Source: Gnetum montanum (Eukaryota > Streptophyta > Gnetopsida > Gnetales > Gnetaceae). Taken from it: a stretch of 64,000 bases of DNA. Shown here one piece after another: positions 58,703 through 64,000 of the stretch (the first letter of the stretch is position 1; every line of letters begins with the position of its first letter). The stretch is taken from contig MNCI01024020.1 in assembly GCA_015680685.1 (NCBI GenBank), positions 80,408 to 144,407 on the forward strand, given 5' to 3'. The notes beneath the pieces were generated by a model. It was not told the origin of the DNA and did no database searches. It saw only the letters and a list, made by a program, of their open reading frames with translations. Both the position numbers and the translations under genes were made by a program.

Positions 58703-59131
58703 ATTTGGTACTCCCAACTATGGATACTTGGTACACGTAGTAGTATATACTTGGTAACCCTACAACACTTAATATAAGTTCTAGATGGGAAGAGATAGTA
58801 GGAATGGACATTTCATGCGTAGGATAGCTTAGATTACTCTTAGATGCATAATTAGTTAAATTTTAATATTTTAATCATTTCACTATTTCAAAATCTTAAA
58901 GATAAAAAATAATAAAAATGATAAGAAAAATATAAATATTTTATTCCTCAATCTCACTTAACTATTCCCACTAAACTAGCACAAGTGATGATTAGAAAGA
59001 TGACTACTAGCAACCAAACATCTTGGTATCCAAGACACTTAGGGCTTGAAGGTTCTACAAAATTCAATCAAATTGTGCATACATGCTTATGATTTATATG
59101 GTTGGGTGTAGGAAACACTCGTCACTAATCA
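58703..59131 (+). repeat. Last third of Athila-II 3' LTR
   Basis: After ATTTG the sequence resumes the plus-strand Athila LTR (TACTTGGTAACCCTACAAC, later GGTTGGGTGTAGGAAACACTC) and ends ACTAATCA at 59131, the same terminus type as 2641 and 6001. Confidence 0.85.
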
Positions 59132-59766
59132 CTTTGGATAGTCATTCATTTTAAGGAAGTCTTTCATCTTAAAGATGAAGGCATCTAGAAGTTTGTTGTT
59201 AGAATCATCCTTGTACATCTTGAGCTCTTTGGCTTAGAACTTTTGGATCAACCACCATGAACTAGATGCCACTACCTTTACTTAAATAATCACTTGGTCC
59301 TCTAGTTTTTTGTTCCTTGCCTTGAGCCTCTATATCTGGGCCTCTAGGATCACTATCCATTGTAAGATATCATCCATCAAGACATAGACATCATTAACAA
59401 CTTCCCTCATTCATTCTACAACATTTCACAACATAAGATTCTCAGCTATGGATAGCTTGTGTTTAGCTTTTCGATAAGATCATGAACCATTTTCATCCTC
59501 TTTTCCACTCACAAGTAATTAAGGATTAGACTATCAGCTTCTAGGATCTACCCCCATAGTTGTTGTGCCTTATTAAGAGAGTTAGGCTCCCAAATAGGTA
59601 CCTCATTACCATCATGCAGGTTTTCATATTTAGGTGTCACGTCATGTGCATTAATATGCACATGCTTCTCCATGTTGAGATGAGGTTGAAAGTTAGTATG
59701 AACCTCACCACAGTGGCAACTCCCATTGCTCTTCTTTTTGTGTGCCATGGATACCCTATATATCAA
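59132..59766 (-). pseudogene. Right gag fragment of the outermost chromovirus-like element
   Basis: The first ATG at 59766, or the in-frame ATG at 59748 (MAHKKKSNGSCHCGEV), starts a frame that runs with few stops through EVPIWEPNSLNKAQQLWG and a predicted coiled coil (ILEAQI-RLKARNKKLEDQV). It ends AKELKMYKDDSNNKLLDAF and FKMKDFLKMND. The last part matches the opening of chromovirus gag cores ('ELDNFLFDMEQYF'). The PBS just upstream supports this being the gag start. The rest of the domain is at 4700-5177. Confidence 0.6.
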
Positions 59767-59787
59767 GCAACTAATAATGAACCTTCA

Positions 59788-59799
59788 ACTTTGATACCA
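59788..59799 (-). promoter_or_regulatory. Primer-binding site of outermost element
   Basis: Minus strand TGGTATCAAAGT, two bases inside a TG/CA LTR end at 59802. It resembles the initiator-Met PBS TGGTATCAGAGC used by Tekay-type chromoviruses. Confidence 0.7.
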
Positions 59800-59801
59800 A
59801 G

Positions 59802-61480
59802 TGTAATGATGTCAACCTTGAAAAACATTATATAACATTACCTGAGAGTCCCAAAAGTAGCAATAAGGAAGGGTAAACTCAAGGTAGACTACATGTTACA
59901 TTCCTTTTTAATACATTGGGTATGATCATACAATTATCATTTATACATCATGTATGTAGTCTCAGTGGGTTATTGAGGATGAGTTAGTTTATTGTGATTG
60001 CACTTTATATGTTACGAGGCTTTCATCTTTATGTTATGCTTATGATGTCTTTACATGCTTAACTAACATGATTATGTACACAAGTCCTATGTGGTGTTAG
60101 ACAGGTGATGTTAGTAACAAGGATGTTGGATTAGGATACACAAGTAACTATTTGGTATGTATTTATGCTTTACGTATAAATATGATATTTATGCAGTTGA
60201 GTTATACCATTATGTTATGTGGTGTTTGGATGCGATTTTAGCATGTGGATGTGTAGAGCATTTGATAGGGATCTCGTAGGTTTGAACAAATTTTAATTTG
60301 GAGTCCCAATGTGTTTGTTATGCATGTTGAAGTACAAGGCAATAATTAGGAAGAAAATTACAAAAAGAAGTTATGAAAATAATTTCTACTTTAAAATTAT
60401 TAAAATTAAAATTAAAAGTATATTCATTGTCAAGCACACATGACACATGATGGACATAAGAAGGAAAGGTTTATACATAAAGTAAAAACTTTGAATATGT
60501 TTTAATAGTTTTTTTGTACCTTCACTTGTTTTTACCTTTTTCTTTTTGCACATCCTCCCACATATTGTGAATATCATGAATTTGGGTTTTGGGTTTTCTG
60601 AAAATAGAAATTGATTTCAAGTTTCTTCTCTTCTGTTTTCCTTCGTTTTCTTCTGTCTTTCCACTCTTTTCTAGAATTTTAGCATTGTGGATGGGTTTTT
60701 GTTACTTTGAACTTGGGTTTGAAATTTTTGCAATCATATCTACATGGGTGCAGATCTTGTTTTGAAGCAAAATAGAGTTTTGCTAGATTTTTGAGGATTT
60801 TATGCTTTTTTTAAACTTTCTACCACAACAAATTTAATTGGTGGGTTGTCTTTACCTTTTCCCTATATTTTTATGCCAGATTAGTATATATGATCATGCA
60901 ATGTGGACATGTGGGGTGGATAGTTAAAAGGTTGAGTTTAGACATATTAGTTTGCATATTTCTTGAAATTTTATAGTTTTGGTTGCAAATTTTTAATTAA
61001 TAAATATTTGATGTATGACATGATGTGGACTTGTGGAATGTTAGGTGTGATGTTGATGAGACTAGCATGATCAAAATATTATATTATATGAGCCCATTGT
61101 TACACAAGAGGTTTTATAAGTTCTCATTATCATGAGCTATAATTAAATATTATTATTTATTATTTTATTCATTAAACTTTAAACGCACATAACTTTGCTT
61201 CTAGGAGTCTAATTTAGGTGAAATTAGTATTGTTGAGATCATATTGAAAAGTAGTTTCTAATCGTAAAATTAGTTTCTCATTGGGCATATATCATCTTGA
61301 AGGTTACAATAACAGTCATTTTTATGGAATTATATGTAGTTTAAGAAATATAGTTGTGGCTCAAAATTTTATTTTGTCAAGCTGCGGTATTGTTTTCATG
61401 GAATGAATGTGACTATTAGATGTAGATACATGTGGTCATGTTATATTTATTTTAGATGTATTATGCTTGTGACGTGTTGG
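59802..61480 (-). repeat. Probable 5' LTR of outermost element
   Basis: Starts TGTAATGATGTC (plus orientation) beside the PBS and contains no coding remnant. Its far end is not identifiable because Athila-4 begins at 61481 and the second LTR is not in the window. The assignment rests on the PBS and length only. Confidence 0.45.
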
Positions 61481-62436
61481 TGATACGTGGCGAGGTACCC
61501 CTACACTCAACCATACGAATACAAGCGTTTCACGCACGATCTGATCAAACTTCGCAGATGGGCTAGTTGTGGTATCTAGATAGTTACTCGTTGATCGCAA
61601 TTCGCTGTCTTCCCACCTAGACTAGTATTTGCTTTTTCATGTATGGTTTAGTCCAGAGTAAGTTGTATGATGTGTTCCTAAACTGATGCTACTCCTGAAA
61701 GCGATGGAAAATAATCTTAGCTAAGCTAGGAGGAAAAGAGAGAGAGAGAGAGCTATACTAAGAGGAGATAGGGAGAGAGAATCTAAACTAGCCTAAGTGT
61801 GATGAGCATCTGTTCCTTAATCATCCATACACATCTTGGACCTCGTGCATGACTACTACTGGGATTACCAAGCACAGATCCTAGGTACGCTACTGGGCTA
61901 CCAAGTAGTCACACTTAAATGCTCGTGATTAAGTTATACTCATTTCGTGTTTAAGGAGTTTAGGGTGAAGAGATATTAACTACGAAAGCAATAAATAACA
62001 ATAACAATTAAATAATTAAACTAAGTGAATGTTGCAATGATGAAGTAATCTTGATCTTTATTTCCGATCATGTGCGTGTCCACGTATGTCACACTCGAAT
62101 AAAGGATGCCGTACAATTACAATCATCACACTACGGGCATGCACTAAGAAATAATTATAACTCTAAGAAGGAAAAAATACAAGAGTTTGGGCAAGGGACT
62201 AAGAATTAATGCCAAAACCAAGTGCACCGCCTCTTATTTATAGGCTCACACAGGAACTGTGATATCACGTACACGATATCACGGCTGCGATCTCAGGGGT
62301 CCGATAATGGGGGTCCAATATCGGGACCTATCAAACTTGGTATCTTATATCAGGGTTCCAATAATAGGGGTCCGATAACAGGGGTCTAATAACAGGACCT
62401 GACAGACCATGATACTTGACAGACCATGCCTCATCA
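61481..62436 (-). repeat. Athila-4 3' LTR
   Basis: TGATACGTGGCGAGGTACCC to ATGCCTCATCA. No PBS on its left and a GGGGTTA polypurine tract on its right (62437-62446) identify it as the 3' LTR of a minus-strand element that extends past the window. TATA-like minus-strand CCTATAAATAAG near 62234-62245. Confidence 0.88.
62293..62402. repeat. GGGGTCC minisatellite in Athila-4 U3
   Basis: Six or so imperfect copies of a 15-17-bp unit (AGGGGTCCGATAAC and variants). Confidence 0.85.
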
Positions 62437-64000
62437 TAACCCCACAACTGAATAACAACTTGTCCTCGAGTTAAAGAATGTGAGGGACAAGTTCAATTGA
62501 TTACACAGTGGATAGGTATGGGATTATTGACTGACTAGGAATTTATTCATGTCGCAGTAGAGAATTAAAAAAAAATTGGACACAAACACAAAAGAAAAAA
62601 CTTGTGGAACTCATGGGGTTCCTAATTGTGGTGGCTCTTCCATGGGTGCCTCTCCTTTGTCCTACACGATTAGGCTTTTGAGATTAATACCATTGAAGAA
62701 GTGCCTGACATTTCTCCTATTCTATTCAAGGATTATGAGCTGTCCATGCTGATGTTCCAATGTTTGATGGAGTTGACACTTTCCATAGACATGATAGCTG
62801 TGGGAATACTTGATTGGCCTTGACATGCCATGCCGCAAATAGCCATTGTTCCTCTTCATAGGCTCGGGCCCTAACCTCTCCACTTTTTTCTTGGCCAGAT
62901 TGTGTAGTGACAAGAGTTTCCTGATAGATGTTGAATGATTGTGCCTCCTGCTCTACATGTTCTACATGAAGTCCTTAGCCTCTACCTCCCCCTAGTCGTT
63001 CAATTACACCTTGAGAAGGTCCTCCTTATTGTCCTCTTTTAGGGGCCATCTATAATCAGACAAAGATCAATTGTTAGTAAGGTTATTGAAAAAAGTTCAA
63101 TGATTTCATACCTTACTCATTTCCTTTAATAAATGTTGAATTTTTTGCTTAGTGTGATTTTATAGTTATAATTTTTTTTCAAGGAAGTTGCCCTAAAAGT
63201 TTAATGTTAGACCTGGTTTGTTTAGGTGACACATAAAAAGACCTGGTTTTAAGGAACATTTGATAAAATGATGACAAAGGAAATAATAGATTTGAAAATG
63301 AAGTACTCGGAGGGTATAAGATGATGTGGAGGTATGCAACAAGTACAACTTCCAAAAGTCACACAAGTGGTTCCTTCCCAAAGCAGGTTCCAACCTATAA
63401 TGCCCTTGCATAACCACACCTTAAAATCTCCGTAGGCACTAGAAGGGTTAAATGTAATCCACACCAGTTTCACAAAACACACACATGTAGATACCACCAT
63501 AATGAGGTATGAATTCAATGCTATACAAGAAAAAAGTCACAAATACATGGACAGTGAGATGAGGTGAATTGTAGAAGGGATTGCAGAGATTGGGACATGA
63601 GGTAACTAACTTAGGGCACAATGAATTCTCAGTGTAAGGCATGATTAATGTGTCATTAACCTGTTGCTAAAAAATCAAGACCAAGTCCATTCCTCTGATT
63701 AGTGACATCGCATTGTTTCATCCCAATGATAGACAATAATAAGAGCACCATGACAGCAAGGCATATGATCACTTGGCGTTTCATTCAAGGGAGGAGTGAT
63801 TTTTGCTTTGTAGCACACATTTTTTTTTTCCTTTGTTCTTTTTGTGTGGCCACTTTGGCACACTCTCTCTNCTCAGGTGACTAATTATTTGAACAACGAG
63901 CCCACAACATCCGACCACCCATTCTATTAATAAGGGGTTCTACCCTAGGTACAATGATATTATTAATCATTAAAACTTAAAGTAACCTTGTGTTATTATA
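62437..64000 (-). mobile_element. Athila-4 internal region, 3' part (partial)
   Basis: The first 120 bp match the sequence beside the LTR at 51870 (ACTGAATAACAACTTGTCCTC, GGTATGGGATTATTGACT). From 63150 to 64000 I see nothing assignable; a pyrimidine run lies at 63821-63845 and one N at 63871. Confidence 0.6.
62748..63050 (-). pseudogene. Unrecognised broken frame in Athila-4 3' region
   Basis: An ATG at about 63050 gives MAPKRGQ, a TAG, then GGPSQGVIERLGGGRG, another stop, and a 75-codon run with QSFNIYQETLVTTQSGQEKS and EEEQWLFAAWHVKANQ. The Arg/Gly-rich start recalls a nucleic-acid-binding N-terminus. I cannot assign it. It could be an env-position ORF of Athila-4 or a fragment of another inserted element. 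Confidence 0.3.

Larger units (their letters stand above)
5178..59131 (+). mobile_element. Athila-II, a plus-strand Athila element split by later insertions
   Basis: The element runs 5' LTR 5178-6001, gag, protease, an unrecognised 3-kb region, a polypurine tract at 12339-12348, then a 3' LTR broken into three pieces (12349-12581, 24586-24819, 58703-59131). The pieces join in order at two TSDs (GGATT and ATTTG), which fixes the order of events. RT, RNase H and integrase are absent, so it needed proteins from another element. No clear TSD was found at its own ends (ATCCT before, CTTTG after). Confidence 0.8.

Noticed and set aside
60000-61480. A host gene between the outermost element PBS and Athila-4
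   Set aside because: No frame longer than about 60 codons makes sense, composition is AT-rich without splice-linked exons, and position beside a PBS fits an LTR.

Overview
This window is nuclear DNA from a plant with a transposon-rich, AT-rich genome. The evidence is four plant LTR-retrotransposon groups: Athila and Tat lineages of Ty3/gypsy, a chromovirus resembling Tekay/Del, and a Ty1/copia group. Primer-binding sites (PBSs) match the plant types, and GT-AG introns occur in one transposon-borne gene. I see no convincing host gene, tRNA, rRNA or CRISPR array, and I cannot name the species. Two N runs (25036-25416 and 36211-36589) and one N (63871) are assembly gaps. Nearly every coding remnant carries stops.

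The layout is a nest that can be ordered from target-site duplications (TSDs) and split LTRs. The outermost element is a minus-strand chromovirus-like element (5' LTR about 59802-61480, PBS 59788-59799, gag remnants 59132-59766 and 4700-5177). It was split by Athila-II (+), with 5' LTR 5178-6001, internal region 6002-12348 and 3' LTR starting at 12349. That 3' LTR was hit twice. A three-LTR copia array (12582-24585, TSD GGATT) and Athila-3 (-, 24820-58702, TSD ATTTG) sit in it, so the LTR survives as 12349-12581, 24586-24819 and 58703-59131. Athila-3 was hit twice within gag: by an 18.3-kb Tat element (+, 30703-49043, TSD RGGAG) and by a three-LTR Athila array (-, 49945-57335, TSD GATGG). Outside the nest lie a decayed chromovirus (1-1774), a truncated Athila-I (+, 1775-4690) and the 3' end of Athila-4 (-, 61481 to the window end).

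Most elements look non-autonomous. Athila copies keep gag and protease but have lost most or all of pol. The copia elements carry gag plus an unrelated ORF of about 500 codons where protease-integrase-RT should be. The Tat element keeps gag, protease, RT, two RNase H domains and part of integrase, and carries between protease and RT a 5.1-kb antisense gene with several frame-consistent introns. Athila-II holds about 3 kb of unrecognised coding-like sequence in place of pol.

The most interesting signal is a parallel between two unrelated families. In both the copia and the Tat elements, a short motif clustered in the LTR is clustered again beside the extra ORF: AGACATCT/AGACGTCT in copia, GTCACGCT(G/A)CCC/GGGC in Tat. 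This suggests that the accessory ORFs have internal promoters related to the element's own LTR. It is an inference from sequence only.
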